Counted from the stretch's first letter, positions 43,044 through 56,850 are shown. The stretch: 64,000 bases of DNA from Clostridium sp. OS1-26 (GCF_030915445.1 NZ_CP133264.1:1426001-1490000); one strand, 5' to 3'. A program made the numbers and translations. Notes: generated from the letters alone by a model not told the origin.

Positions 43044-43826
43044 ATGAAAGGTGTTTTATATTATTTTAGTGGCACCGGAAACACAAAATGGGTAGCTGAT
43101 AGGTTTAAAGAGAATTTTAAATCCTATGGTATAGATATAAAATTAGTAAATATAGAATCAGAAGAATCAATTAATATAAAGTGCTATGATTTTATAGTAG
43201 TAGGTTCCGTAGTACATTCTAATATGGAACCTAAAATAGTAAGTGATTTTTTGAAAAAATTGCCTAATACTAAGAAAAAAATGAAAACTATTATATATTC
43301 AACTCAAGGAGGCAAGTCGTCAGTAGCGGTTTTATCCATGGCAAAAAAAATATCACAAAAAGGATATGATATAGTTATCCAATCTGCCATAAGGATGCCT
43401 AATAACTGTTATTTTATTTCTGGTAAAAAAACTACTAAAAAAGAAGAAAATGAAATTTTGAAGAATGCGTCAGAAAAGGTTAAAGAATTAATTAAAATTT
43501 TTATAGACAATAAAAGATTAAAAGAAAACAATTCAATTTTTAAGATGGGAATAGGAAAGATTTCTAGTAAGCTTTTCAAGAATTCATTACCTAAACTATC
43601 TAAAAATTTGACAGCAATAGAGGAATGTAAAAAATGTGGTTTATGCCTTAGAAATTGTCCTAAGAATAACATAACATTTGAAGATGGTCATGCTGTTTTT
43701 CATAGTAAATGCATGCTATGTTTGCGATGCATGAACATATGCCCTATAAATGGCATAAGATATAAAAATAAGAAGATAGAGCAAGTGCAAAGAGATAGAA
43801 TTAATGTTTTAAATTTAAACAAGTAA
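43044..43826 (+). CDS. flavodoxin-ferredoxin fusion (EFR1 family)
   Basis: 260 residues. The N-terminal flavodoxin-like domain has the FMN phosphate loop FSGTGNTKW (residues 8-16). The C-terminus has two [4Fe-4S] motifs, CKKCGLCLRNCP and CMLCLRCMNICP. Such EFR1-type proteins are cytosolic electron carriers common in clostridia. ATG 43044 gives the usual MKGVLYYFSGTGNT start; ATG 43026 adds six residues. The following short Cys-rich gene may be linked. Confidence 0.92.
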   Translation: MKGVLYYFSGTGNTKWVADRFKENFKSYGIDIKLVNIESEESINIKCYDFIVVGSVVHSNMEPKIVSDFLKKLPNTKKKMKTIIYSTQGGKSSVAVLSMAKKISQKGYDIVIQSAIRMPNNCYFISGKKTTKKEENEILKNASEKVKELIKIFIDNKRLKENNSIFKMGIGKISSKLFKNSLPKLSKNLTAIEECKKCGLCLRNCPKNNITFEDGHAVFHSKCMLCLRCMNICPINGIRYKNKKIEQVQRDRINVLNLNK

Positions 43827-43853
43827 TATTTATACTAGAGAGGAAGAAAAGTT

Positions 43854-44006
43854 GTGATTTTAAATAATAATTGTAAAGTGTGTCCTGAGTTTTCTAATAG
43901 CTGTGATGGAAAGGTAGAAAATTGCATGTGTAAGTCGTGCCCTAGAAGTCTTGGAAAATGCATTATTACAAGATATTGTACAGAAACAGAATCAGTTTTA
44001 GACTAG
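43854..44006 (+). CDS. small cysteine-rich protein
   Basis: A 50-residue reading frame from GTG with GAGAGGAAG upstream. It holds eight cysteines in CKVCPEF, SCDG, CMCKSCPRS, GKCIITRYC, and ends TESVLD. The spacing suggests a metal- or Fe-S-binding mini-protein. It follows the EFR1-type ferredoxin by 27 bases, so an electron-transfer or metal role is conceivable, but I do not recognise a named family. I recall similar short proteins in other clostridia, which should be checked. Confidence 0.65.
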   Translation: MILNNNCKVCPEFSNSCDGKVENCMCKSCPRSLGKCIITRYCTETESVLD

Positions 44007-44154
44007 TAGGTGAGAAACATATTTTTTTGCTATTTTAGAATTATATTTTTATTTGCGGTAATAATACCTACATAAGCAAATAAAATATTGAACATTTAGC
44101 TTTAAGACATTTGAAATTAAGATTGTAATAAGACTACTATCTAGGAGTGGTTAT

Positions 44155-44340
44155 ATGATTTCAATTCAGGAAAAAATGTTGGTAGCAGAAAATTGTGCAG
44201 AATATAAGCCTAAGGCCTATACTTTTAATGCAAGTAGAAGTGCTATTTCACAAGGATGTAATACATGTATAAATTATATAAATGATAAATGTAATAAAGA
44301 GCTATTTGAACAAATTGAAGAAAAAATAAGGATAAACTAA
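44155..44340 (+). CDS. small conserved hypothetical protein
   Basis: 61 residues with three Cys in a QGCNTCINYINDKC pattern plus one at residue 14. ATG preceded by AGGAG at nine bases. The Cys pattern (CxxC-x7-C) suggests a metal site. It lies alone before the serine T-box operon; 44007-44154 between it and the previous small gene holds nothing else visible. Function unknown. Confidence 0.65.
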   Translation: MISIQEKMLVAENCAEYKPKAYTFNASRSAISQGCNTCINYINDKCNKELFEQIEEKIRIN

Positions 44341-44404
44341 GAAAGCAATGCTAAGAGAATAGTATATATTTTTTTAGATTATTATAAAAATTTTCAAAAA
44401 GCTA

Positions 44405-44433
44405 TTGACATATACATTTTATCAATTTATAAT
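44405..44433 (+). promoter_or_regulatory. promoter of the tandem T-box / aminotransferase-serA operon
   Basis: TTGACA (44405-44410), 17-base spacer, TATAAT (44428-44433): full consensus, ending 32 bases before the first T-box. Confidence 0.85.
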
Positions 44434-44465
44434 AAAAAACAAGTTAAAAATAATATATTTTATCT

Positions 44466-44690
44466 GATGAAGAGAATAGTAACATGAGCAAAGGTTAAGA
44501 GAGTCAGTGGTTGGTGAAAACTGATACCTAGGTCTTTTGTGAATCCACCTCCGAAGATATTACGATGAGTAATACGGAAAAAACCGTTATTTATAATGAG
44601 AGGACTATATGTATATTTATCATGTATAGTCAATGAGGGTGGCAACGCGAGTCAATCGTCCCTATGTGGATGACTGACTCTTTTATTTTG
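44466..44690 (+). promoter_or_regulatory. T-box riboswitch (serine), tandem copy 1
   Basis: Leader parts in order: GATGAAGAGAATAGTA, AGAGAGTCAGTGGTTGGTG, GTGAATCCACCTC, specifier candidate AGT at 44568-44570 (serine), stem III (AATACGG-loop-CCGTTATT), T-box core AGGGTGGCAACGCGA (44636-44650) and a terminator with GAGTCAATCGTCC paired with GGATGACTGACTC and T-rich tail. It responds to uncharged tRNA-Ser by inference from the specifier and downstream serA. Confidence 0.9.
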
Positions 44691-44738
44691 TAAAAATTTA
44701 TAGCGCTATAATTATTTATATTAAAATTTAATAGTTCC

Positions 44739-44961
44739 GATGAAAAGAATAGTAACATGAGAAAAGGTTAAGAGAGTCAGTGGTTGGTGAAAACTGATAC
44801 CTATATCTTTTGTGAATCCGCCTTTGAGGATATTGCGATGAGTAATACGGAAAAAAACCGTTATTTGTAATGAGAGGACTATGTATATATATTATATGTA
44901 GTCAATGAGGGTGGCAACGCGAGTCAATCGTCCCTATGTGGATGACTGACTCTTTTATTTT
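44739..44961 (+). promoter_or_regulatory. T-box riboswitch (serine), tandem copy 2
   Basis: A near-duplicate of the T-box at 44466: same stem I elements, specifier candidate AGT at 44841-44843, T-box core AGGGTGGCAACGCGA (44908-44922), and the same terminator without differences that I can see. It ends 92 bases before the aminotransferase start. Two in series imply a sharper, AND-type response to serine starvation. Confidence 0.9.
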
Positions 44962-45053
44962 TTATAAATCCACTTTATTAAGGTATAACTGTATAGTGAT
45001 ATGATTTTACAGTGAAAAAATAAGATGCACAAAAATTTCAGGGGGTACTAAAT

Positions 45054-46124
45054 ATGCATAAAAAATTATTTATTCCAGGACCAATAGAGGTTAAAGAAGA
45101 TGTTTTAGCAAAAATGGCTATGCCAATGATAGGCCATAGAAGCAAAGAGGCATCAGATCTTCAAAGAAGAATTAGTGAAAAACTCAGAAAAATATTTTAT
45201 ACAAAAGAAGAGATACTTTTATCAACTACATCTGGAAGTGGTCTTATGGAAGGGGCAATAAGATCTTGTACAGTTAAAAGAGCTGCAGTATTTTCTATTG
45301 GGGCATTTGGTAAGAGATGGTATGAAATGGGGATAAACAATAATGTGCCAGCAGATTTATTTGAGGTTGAGTGGGGCAAAGCTGTAGATCCTAATGAAGT
45401 AGATAAAGTTTTAGCTACAGGTAAATATGATTTGATTTGTATAACTCACAATGAAACATCTACAGGAGTTATGAACCCAGTAGAAGAAATTGGGAAAGTA
45501 ATAAGAAAATATCCAGAGGTTGTATGGTGTTTAGATACAGTAAGTTCTATGGCAGGAACAAAAGTAGAAGTAGATAAACTTGGAGTAGATATATGTATAA
45601 CTTCAAGTCAAAAGGCACTTGCACTTCCTCCAGGAATGGCAGCATGTTCTTTTTCACAAAAGGCTATAGAAAGAGCTAAAAATGTTAAATTTAGAGGATA
45701 TTATTTAGACTTATTAGCACTTTATGAATATATTCAGAAAAAAGATTATCAATATCCGTCAACTCCTTCTCTTTCACACATGTTTGCAATGGACTATCAG
45801 TTAGACAAAATATTAGAAGAAGGATTAGATAATAGATACAAAAGGCATATAGAAATGGCCGAGTATGTAAGAGCATGGGGAAAAGAACACTTTGAATTGT
45901 TTGCAGATGAAAGATATTTATCAAATACTCTTACAAATATTAAAAACACTAGAGGAATAAGTGTTTCAGAATTAAATAAGGAATTAGGAAAAAGAGGTTT
46001 CCAAATTTCAAATGGATACGGTAAGTTAAAAGAGAAGACATTTAGAATAGCTCATATGGGTGAATGTACTTTAGATGAGATAAAAGAATTATTAGTAAAT
46101 ATAGATGAAATATTAAATTTTTAA
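45054..46124 (+). CDS. class V aminotransferase, probable phosphoserine aminotransferase role
   Basis: 356 residues, PLP-dependent class V fold of the serine-pyruvate/alanine-glyoxylate type. It begins FIPGPIEV and shows GHRSKEASDL, TSGSGLMEGA and the PLP lysine in ITSSQKALALPPG (near residue 188). It is controlled by serine T-boxes and followed by serA. Both make a role in the 3-phosphohydroxypyruvate to phosphoserine step likely, as a non-orthologous replacement for SerC; glyoxylate transamination is the alternative. ATG follows AGGGGG. Confidence 0.85.
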   Translation: MHKKLFIPGPIEVKEDVLAKMAMPMIGHRSKEASDLQRRISEKLRKIFYTKEEILLSTTSGSGLMEGAIRSCTVKRAAVFSIGAFGKRWYEMGINNNVPADLFEVEWGKAVDPNEVDKVLATGKYDLICITHNETSTGVMNPVEEIGKVIRKYPEVVWCLDTVSSMAGTKVEVDKLGVDICITSSQKALALPPGMAACSFSQKAIERAKNVKFRGYYLDLLALYEYIQKKDYQYPSTPSLSHMFAMDYQLDKILEEGLDNRYKRHIEMAEYVRAWGKEHFELFADERYLSNTLTNIKNTRGISVSELNKELGKRGFQISNGYGKLKEKTFRIAHMGECTLDEIKELLVNIDEILNF

Positions 46125-46133
46125 AAAGTATCT

Positions 46134-46173
46134 AATTGGGGCAAATACCATACATCATTTAATTGGGGCAAAT
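46134..46173 (+). repeat. two 13-base direct repeats upstream of serA
   Basis: AATTGGGGCAAAT occurs at 46134-46146 and 46161-46173, in the spacer between the aminotransferase and serA. Unlike its AT-rich surroundings it has a GGGG core. It might be a protein-binding site or a small duplication; no family is recognised. Confidence 0.5.
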
Positions 46174-46230
46174 GTTGTATAGTATTAAACAAAATTAAGG
46201 TTCATAGAAATAAAAAGGAGGCTATTAATT

Positions 46231-47166
46231 ATGATAAAGATATTAGTTTGTGATGGAATGGAAAAGGAAGCAATAAAAAAGCTTATAGATGATGGTTTTG
46301 AGGTAGTCGACAAACATTACGAAGAGGAAGAACTTAAAGAAAATATTAGGGATTTTGATGTTATGATAGTAAGATCAGCTACAAAGGTTAGAAAGCCAAT
46401 AATTGATGCAGCTAAAGGTGGAAAGCTTAAGCTTGTAATTCGTGGAGGAGTAGGGGTAGATAATATTGATGTAGATTATGCAAGAAAAAATGGAATAGAA
46501 GTTAAAAATACACCTAATGCTAGCAGCGCTTCAGTAGCAGAGCTTACTATAGGCCACTTATTTGCACTCACAAGATATATACACTTGGCAAATGTAACAA
46601 TGAGAGATGGGAAGTGGGAGAAGAAGAAATATGAAGGTATAGAACTCCTTGGGAAAACTTTAGGGCTTATTGGATTTGGTAGGATAGCAAGAGAGGTTGC
46701 TACAAGAGCAGAAGCTTTAGGAATGAGGGTAATATATACTGACAAGTTGGGAAAGGTAAGAGGCTATGAGAGATTTGAGTTTTGTACAATAGAAAAACTT
46801 TTAAAAAAGGCTGATTTTGTGTCACTTCATGTCCCTTTTAATAAAGAAGAAGGCGCTATTATAGGAAAAGATCAGTTTGCTATTATGAAAGATGGTGCTT
46901 ATGTAATAAATTGTGCAAGAGGTGGGGTAATTGATGAGGAAGCATTAATAGAGGCTTTAAACTCAGGTAAAATTAATGGTGCAGGTCTTGATGTATTTGA
47001 AAATGAACCTAAACCTAATCTTGAATTAGTAAATCACCCTAAAGTATGTGTTACACCACATATAGGTGGTTCTACTGAAGAAGCACAGGAAAGAATAGGT
47101 GAAGAAATAGTAGAAACAATAGAAGAATTTTTTCAATATAACAATAAATTTGCTGTTAATGCTTAG
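46231..47166 (+). CDS. serA: D-3-phosphoglycerate dehydrogenase
   Basis: First step of serine synthesis. 311 residues, the short form without ACT or other regulatory domain. NAD-binding GLIGFGRIAREVA (about 146-158), catalytic Arg in CARGGVIDEEAL, Glu in DVFENEP and His in TPHIGGST. AAGGAGG precedes the ATG. Lacking an ACT domain, feedback control by serine would have to come from the T-box upstream. Confidence 0.95.
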   Translation: MIKILVCDGMEKEAIKKLIDDGFEVVDKHYEEEELKENIRDFDVMIVRSATKVRKPIIDAAKGGKLKLVIRGGVGVDNIDVDYARKNGIEVKNTPNASSASVAELTIGHLFALTRYIHLANVTMRDGKWEKKKYEGIELLGKTLGLIGFGRIAREVATRAEALGMRVIYTDKLGKVRGYERFEFCTIEKLLKKADFVSLHVPFNKEEGAIIGKDQFAIMKDGAYVINCARGGVIDEEALIEALNSGKINGAGLDVFENEPKPNLELVNHPKVCVTPHIGGSTEEAQERIGEEIVETIEEFFQYNNKFAVNA

Positions 47167-47177
47167 GAAAGAGGGGG

Positions 47178-48431
47178 ATGGATGTGGCTGTCTTAAAATC
47201 ATTTGCGGCAGTAAGGCCTAGAAAAGATATAGCTTATAAGGTTGCAGCATTACCTTATGATGTCTTAAATAGTGAAGAAGCAAGAGAAATTGTCGGAGAT
47301 AATGAATATTCTTTTTTACATGTAGATAAGGCAGAAATAGATTTAGATAGAAATACAAATATATATGATAACATTGTATACGAGAAAGCAAGAAACAATT
47401 TATATGAAATGATTAACAAAGGTGTCTTAATAAAAGATAATAAAAAATGTTTATATATTTATAGATTGATAATGGATGGAATAGAACAAACAGGAATAGT
47501 TGGATGTACTTCGATAGATGACTATTTAAATAATGAGATAAAAAAGCATGAGCATACTAGAGAAGAGAAAGAACAGGATAGAATAAACCATGTCGATATT
47601 TGCGATGCAAATACAGGACCAATTTTCTTAACTTATAAGTATAATAATGAAATTAATGGTATAATAAAATCATGGACTGAGAAAGAAGCTATATATGATT
47701 TTTTAGCAGAAGATAATATAAGACATATGGTATGGATTATAGATGACGAGCATATTATATGTAATATATGCAGTATATTTAAAAATATAGGTAGCGTATA
47801 TATAGCAGATGGGCATCACAGATCAGCTTCAGCCGTAAAAGTTGGTTTGAAAAGGAGAAAGGAAAATCCTAATTATACAGGAGAGGAAGAATTTAATTTT
47901 TTCCTATCAGTACTTTTCCCACATTCAGACCTAAGAATTATGGATTATAACAGGATTGTCAAGGACTTGAATGGGCTTTCTACCGAGGGATATATGTTTA
48001 GAGTTTCGGAAAAATTTAATGTAAATATATATGAAGGAGATAAACCATATAAGCCTTCTTGTAAGCATACTTACGGTATGTATTTAGACGGAAAATGGTA
48101 TGAACTTACTGCAAAAGAGGGGACTTATGATCCTTGTAATCTTGTTGATAGATTAGATGTATCTATTCTTCAGAACAACCTATTAGACCCAATTTTGGGG
48201 ATTGAAGACCCAAGAACGGACAATAGAGTGGATTTTGTAGGTGGCATAAGAGGGCTTAAAGAACTCGAATTGAGGATAGATAATCAAAAAAATGGGGTAG
48301 CCTTCTCTATGTATCCAACTGATATAGAGGACTTAATGCTTATAGCGGATGCTGGAGAAGTGATGCCTCCAAAATCTACCTGGTTTGAACCAAAATTAAG
48401 AAGTGGATTATTTATTCACACATTAAGATAA
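47178..48431 (+). CDS. DUF1015 protein, serine-operon associated
   Basis: 417 residues of the DUF1015 family: opening FAAVRPRKDIAYKVAALPYDV, the central ADGHHRSASA motif and an ending PPKSTWFEPKLRSGLFIH. Older annotations call it SpoOJ/ParB-like, because of a weak nuclease-like resemblance. In clostridia it is regularly encoded after serA, which suggests a role in serine or hydroxypyruvate metabolism. It starts 11 bases after serA with GAGGGGG. Confidence 0.88.
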   Translation: MDVAVLKSFAAVRPRKDIAYKVAALPYDVLNSEEAREIVGDNEYSFLHVDKAEIDLDRNTNIYDNIVYEKARNNLYEMINKGVLIKDNKKCLYIYRLIMDGIEQTGIVGCTSIDDYLNNEIKKHEHTREEKEQDRINHVDICDANTGPIFLTYKYNNEINGIIKSWTEKEAIYDFLAEDNIRHMVWIIDDEHIICNICSIFKNIGSVYIADGHHRSASAVKVGLKRRKENPNYTGEEEFNFFLSVLFPHSDLRIMDYNRIVKDLNGLSTEGYMFRVSEKFNVNIYEGDKPYKPSCKHTYGMYLDGKWYELTAKEGTYDPCNLVDRLDVSILQNNLLDPILGIEDPRTDNRVDFVGGIRGLKELELRIDNQKNGVAFSMYPTDIEDLMLIADAGEVMPPKSTWFEPKLRSGLFIHTLR

Positions 48432-48436
48432 AAATG

Positions 48437-48477
48437 AAGATTTAACTAGAGACATTTATTCTAGTTAAATCTTTCTT
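48437..48477. terminator. bidirectional terminator between DUF1015 and methyltransferase genes
   Basis: AGATTTAACTAGA paired with TCTAGTTAAATCT, with T-rich flank on the plus side and A-rich flank on the other. Confidence 0.88.
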
Positions 48478-48480
48478 TAG

Positions 48481-49650
48481 TTATTCCCATTCATTTATGT
48501 AGCTATATAATGCAGGAAACACATTTAAGCTAGACATAAGATTAAAATACTCAGACATTGCGTCTTCATTTTCCTCTTTTATTTTAACAGCTCTTATCAT
48601 AAGGTTTTTTGGAGTTTCTAAAGGAGATATATATTCTACAACAGAAACATCGTAACCTTTTGCTTCAAGTAACAATGATCTCATTCCGTCAGTTAAAATG
48701 TCAGCCATTCTAGCCTTAAATACACCATGTTTTAATATAGTTTTAAAAGGTTCATATGAATACTGACTTAGTAATTCTCTGTGACAGCAAGGTACTGCAA
48801 CAATAGCATCAGAACTTAATTTTATTCCAAGTGCTAGGGCCATATCTGTAGCTGTATCGCAAGCATGAAGAGACATAACAACATTTATTTTGTTTTTTGG
48901 AATATAGTTTTTAATATCTACTGCATGAAATTCCATATTTCTATAGCCTAAATTCTCAGCAATTTTTTGCGAAGTCTCTATAACACTTTCCTTATAGTCA
49001 AGTCCTATAAAATGACATCTAATTTTTTTTACTTCTCTCAAATAGTAGTTTAATACAAAGCTTAAATATGACTTACCACAGCCGCAATCCAATATATTTA
49101 AAGTTTGATTTTTAGGAAGTTTATTTAACATTTCATCGAAAAGTTCAACATAGTGATCTATCTGATTATATTTTCGTATCTTGTCATTTTTAATTTTACC
49201 TTCTTTACTCATAATGCCTATTTCTTTTAATAATTTATCGGCCTTACCTACCTTTATAAGGTAGTTTCTATTTAATAATGTAGAAGTTTCATTAGTGTTG
49301 TGATTATCATTTTCTTCTTCTTTAATATCTATATTTTTCATTTTTACATTTTTGTTATCTGCTTCAATTAGTATATCAGTACCTCTTTCACTATAAGTTA
49401 AAGTTATGCTATCATAATTTACTGCATCACTACATAATTTATCTACTAACTCATCTATGGATAGAGAATCTGTTTTCCCATTAAAGTTAAACTTTATTTT
49501 ACCAGAATCGTATGTACCAATACCTTTAAAATTCTTTAGACCAGCCTTATAAATAACTGTAATGTCTTTAAAAATATCTAAATTTTCTTCAAATCTATTC
49601 TTCAAACCTATAAGAAATAGGTTTAGTTTAGTTATACTTTGTTTATTCAT
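48481..49650 (-). CDS. SAM-dependent methyltransferase
   Basis: 389 residues. The first ~150 are a poorly conserved domain. The C-terminal part is a class I methyltransferase with motif I LDCGCGKSYLSF (about 184-195), an acidic motif II (FIGLDYKES) and the motif SLHACDTATDMAL followed by VPCCHREL. That places it in the Methyltransf_32-like group seen in many Firmicutes. Substrate unknown; RNA is possible. It is convergent with DUF1015 and divergent from the GNAT gene. Confidence 0.85.
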   Translation of the reverse strand: MNKQSITKLNLFLIGLKNRFEENLDIFKDITVIYKAGLKNFKGIGTYDSGKIKFNFNGKTDSLSIDELVDKLCSDAVNYDSITLTYSERGTDILIEADNKNVKMKNIDIKEEENDNHNTNETSTLLNRNYLIKVGKADKLLKEIGIMSKEGKIKNDKIRKYNQIDHYVELFDEMLNKLPKNQTLNILDCGCGKSYLSFVLNYYLREVKKIRCHFIGLDYKESVIETSQKIAENLGYRNMEFHAVDIKNYIPKNKINVVMSLHACDTATDMALALGIKLSSDAIVAVPCCHRELLSQYSYEPFKTILKHGVFKARMADILTDGMRSLLLEAKGYDVSVVEYISPLETPKNLMIRAVKIKEENEDAMSEYFNLMSSLNVFPALYSYINEWE

Positions 49651-49796
49651 TTATAACACACCCTTATATTATATTTAAAATCATATAAATAATATAAACA
49701 TATACTTTTATATTATCAATATTTTTTATGCTATAATGTTACAGAGGTTAAGTTTTTATTAAAAATTTTATAATTCTATTAACGGGAGAGATTAGA

Positions 49797-50732
49797 ATGT
49801 TAAAAGAACATCATGTAACTATAAGCTTGGCAAATGGTAGTAAGAGTGAATATATAGTTAGAGATAATGCAGGAATTACTATAGGAAGGGTTTTCATTAT
49901 CGAGTTATCAAAAGAAAATAGGTATTGCAGTTTTAGAATTAAGTTTTATAAAGATGGGGAATTGGGATATGAGCTGTTAAAAGAAGCTCTAAATCTATTT
50001 TTGATTTCTCTGTTTAAAAATATGGATATTAATAAAATTAGTGTAGTTGCAGATGAAGAGATAGATATTATGGCTTTTACTGATCTTGGTTTCAAGCTCG
50101 AAGGTATAATCTCTAGTAGTATAATTTTTAATAAAGTATTTAAGGATGAATTAATATTTGGATTAAATATTGATAGTTTTAGAGATGAAAAAAGATATAA
50201 GGAAATAGAGATAAGCGGAATAAATGTAGAACTTGCAGTTTTAACTCCTGATGACGCTGAAGATGTTTTAAACTACTATCTTAAAAATAAGTTATATCTT
50301 GCTCCTTTTGAACCTGATAGAGATGAGAGCTTTTATACCTTAACGGGACAAAGAAGAATACTTGTAGAGGGATATAAGCAATTTTTAAATGGAGATAGTG
50401 TTAACTTTGGAATATATAAAAATAAGAAGCTAATTGGGAAAATACAAATATCTAATATAGTGATGGGAGTATTTAAAAGTGCTTTTGTCGGATATTCTAT
50501 AGACGAAAATGAACAAGGTAAGGGATATATGAAAGAAGCTTTAAGTCTCACAATAAAATATGCATTTGAAGATATTGGGTTACATAGAATAGAAGCATCA
50601 ACACTCGTGGAGAACATAAAATCCCAAAGAGTCCTAAAGTCCTGTGGTTTTAAAGAGGTTGGCATGAATGAGAAGTACTTATTTGTTAATGGTAAATGGA
50701 GAGATCATATAACATTTTATAAAACTAAATAG
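49797..50732 (+). CDS. GNAT acetyltransferase, RimJ/RimL-like, with duplicated fold
   Basis: 311 residues. The C-terminal ~170 are a clear RimJ/RimL-type GNAT domain: LTPDDAEDVLNYYL, FGIYKNKKLIGKIQISNI, the acetyl-CoA loop NEQGKGYMKEAL and AFEDIGLHRIEASTLVENIKSQRVLKSCGF. The first ~125 look like a second, degenerate GNAT half (IVRDNAGITIGRVFIIEL, ELLKEALNLFL). Acceptor unknown. GGGAGAG precedes the ATG. Confidence 0.85.
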   Translation: MLKEHHVTISLANGSKSEYIVRDNAGITIGRVFIIELSKENRYCSFRIKFYKDGELGYELLKEALNLFLISLFKNMDINKISVVADEEIDIMAFTDLGFKLEGIISSSIIFNKVFKDELIFGLNIDSFRDEKRYKEIEISGINVELAVLTPDDAEDVLNYYLKNKLYLAPFEPDRDESFYTLTGQRRILVEGYKQFLNGDSVNFGIYKNKKLIGKIQISNIVMGVFKSAFVGYSIDENEQGKGYMKEALSLTIKYAFEDIGLHRIEASTLVENIKSQRVLKSCGFKEVGMNEKYLFVNGKWRDHITFYKTK

Positions 50733-50744
50733 GCAAATAAATAA

Positions 50745-50776
50745 TGAATAGAGCGTGTGATTACATGCTCTATTTA
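50745..50776 (+). terminator. terminator after GNAT gene
   Basis: ATAGAGCGTGT paired with ACATGCTCTAT (one G-U) and a T-rich tail. Confidence 0.85.
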
Positions 50777-50857
50777 TATATTTAGTTGTATATGTTTATA
50801 AAGATCAAATACTCAATTTATTAGCAATGTTCAGTATATGAAAACAAACGACTCCAG

Positions 50858-51080
50858 GTGTATCAATATGTAAAAAAGCTAAGAATATTAAGCAAAAGTT
50901 AATAATTTTAAAATAAACTTCAAAAATAGAAGGTATAGCACATATTGAATGCATATAATGTGATAGAATAACACATGTCGCTTGAAGAAACGACAAAGCT
51001 TAACAAAAACAATTTAAAAAAAGTTGTTGACAAGGTTAAGCGGATGTGATAAACTACAATAGTTGCTGCGAGAGAGCAAC
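50858..51080 (+). promoter_or_regulatory. rRNA operon 2 control region
   Basis: One promoter: TTGACA 51027-51032, 17 bases, TAAACT 51050-51055. The dyad TGTCG-N10-CGACA (50976-50995) ends 31 bp before the -35 box. GTGTATCAATAT (50858-50869) lies about 157 bp before it. The leader hairpin GTTGCT...AGCAAC is at 51062-51080. Apart from these and the leader (51081-51205), 50777-51205 holds no gene. Confidence 0.8.
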
Positions 51081-51205
51081 ATGATCCTTGAAAATTAAAC
51101 AGAGGTTAAAAATCAAGATGATTTTTATTAAGTAAACTAAACCAGCAATTCTTTTGAACTACTTGTTAGTAGTCAAAAACAACAGTAATGAGCATTCAAA
51201 CTTTT

Positions 51206-55864
<4,659 letters not shown>

Positions 55865-55901
55865 AATGTAATTCACTGTGCAATTTTCAGAGAACAAATA
55901 A

Positions 55902-56018
55902 TCTGGTGATTATGACGTGAAGGTAACACCCGTTCCCATTCCGAACACGAAGGTTAAGCTTCATAGTGCCGATGGTACTGCACGGGAGACTGTGTGGAAG
56001 AGTAGGTCGTCGCCAGGT
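55902..56018 (+). rRNA. rrf: 5S ribosomal RNA, operon 2
   Basis: 117 bases; differs from operon 1 5S at 55983, 55991 and 55992, all within one hairpin, with the pairing maintained. There is no separate promoter in the short 23S-5S spacer, unlike operon 1. Confidence 0.95.
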
Positions 56019-56024
56019 AAATAT

Positions 56025-56100
56025 GGTTTACTAGCTCAGTCGGTAGAGCACATGACTTTTAATCATGGTGTCCGGGGTTCGATTCCCCGGTAAGCCACCA
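56025..56100 (+). tRNA. tRNA-Lys (TTT)
   Basis: 76-base cloverleaf; anticodon loop CTTTTAA; acceptor GGTTTAC/GTAAGCC; CCA encoded. It begins six bases after 5S, so it is the last gene of operon 2. Confidence 0.95.
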
Positions 56101-56129
56101 AGAAGCATCTTATAAGATGCTTCTTTTTT
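56101..56129 (+). terminator. terminator of rRNA operon 2
   Basis: AGAAGCATCTTA paired with its complement, followed by TTTTTT. The following 56130-56386 has no gene; one 7-bp dyad (GAGATTT 56258-56264 with AAATCTC 56271-56277) is the only structure I noted. Confidence 0.92.
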
Positions 56130-56386
56130 ATTTCGTTAAGTAAAATATGTGGAGAATGTCATACTATGACTACTTTTAATATAGAGAATATATATGAGGC
56201 AAGTAGTTAGTAGTGTAAAGAATATTATGATGATCTATCCATAAAATAGATATCGCTGAGATTTGAAGCTAAATCTCTGATTAATCTGTTTTTTATTTAA
56301 ATTTATAAGGTTATATATTATACTTATAAAGTAAGTTTTTAAATACGATATATAACTTTATAAATTAACATAGAAAGGTATTAAAA

Positions 56387-56824
56387 ATGAGTAAAAAAAC
56401 AAAATGGATTTTAGTTATTACATGGATGGTTATAATATTTTGGTTTTCTAATCAACCAGCAGTTATATCAGATGAGAAAAGCAAATTTGTAATACATGTA
56501 TTTAAGGTATTGGGATTCAATCTGGATAGTATTTTAGGTGATTTAGCCAATTTTATAGTACGAAAAGTTGGGCACTTTACTGAGTACTTAATTTTATATG
56601 TATTACTTTTTAATGCATTATTAGAAGATTTTAATTTTAAAAAGTCGCTAATGGTCTCACTTTTTATTGTATTTGTATATGCATGCTCTGATGAAATACA
56701 TCAAATTTTTATTCCAGGTAGGACTGCGCGTATAAGGGATGTAATTATAGATACATGTGGCGGCAGCTTTGCAATGTTGGTAATATATCTAAAACAAAAA
56801 AGTCTGTTAAAAAAGAAGCCCTAA
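56387..56824 (+). CDS. VanZ family membrane protein
   Basis: 145 residues with four hydrophobic segments (about 8-24, 55-75, 85-105, 115-135). The VanZ-family pattern is present: WMVIIFWFSNQPA, RKVGHFTEYLIL, ACSDEIHQIFIPGRTARIRDVIIDTCGG. VanZ in glycopeptide-resistance clusters gives low teicoplanin resistance, but free-standing members such as this are common in Firmicutes and of unknown function. No other resistance genes are adjacent. Confidence 0.9.
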   Translation: MSKKTKWILVITWMVIIFWFSNQPAVISDEKSKFVIHVFKVLGFNLDSILGDLANFIVRKVGHFTEYLILYVLLFNALLEDFNFKKSLMVSLFIVFVYACSDEIHQIFIPGRTARIRDVIIDTCGGSFAMLVIYLKQKSLLKKKP

Positions 56825-56850
56825 ATTATATATTTTTTAGGGCTTCTTTT
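56811..56850. terminator. bidirectional terminator shared by vanZ-like and UDG genes
   Basis: AAAAGAAGCCCTAAA paired with TTTAGGGCTTCTTTT. The stem contains the last codons and stops of both convergent genes, which are one base apart. Confidence 0.9.
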
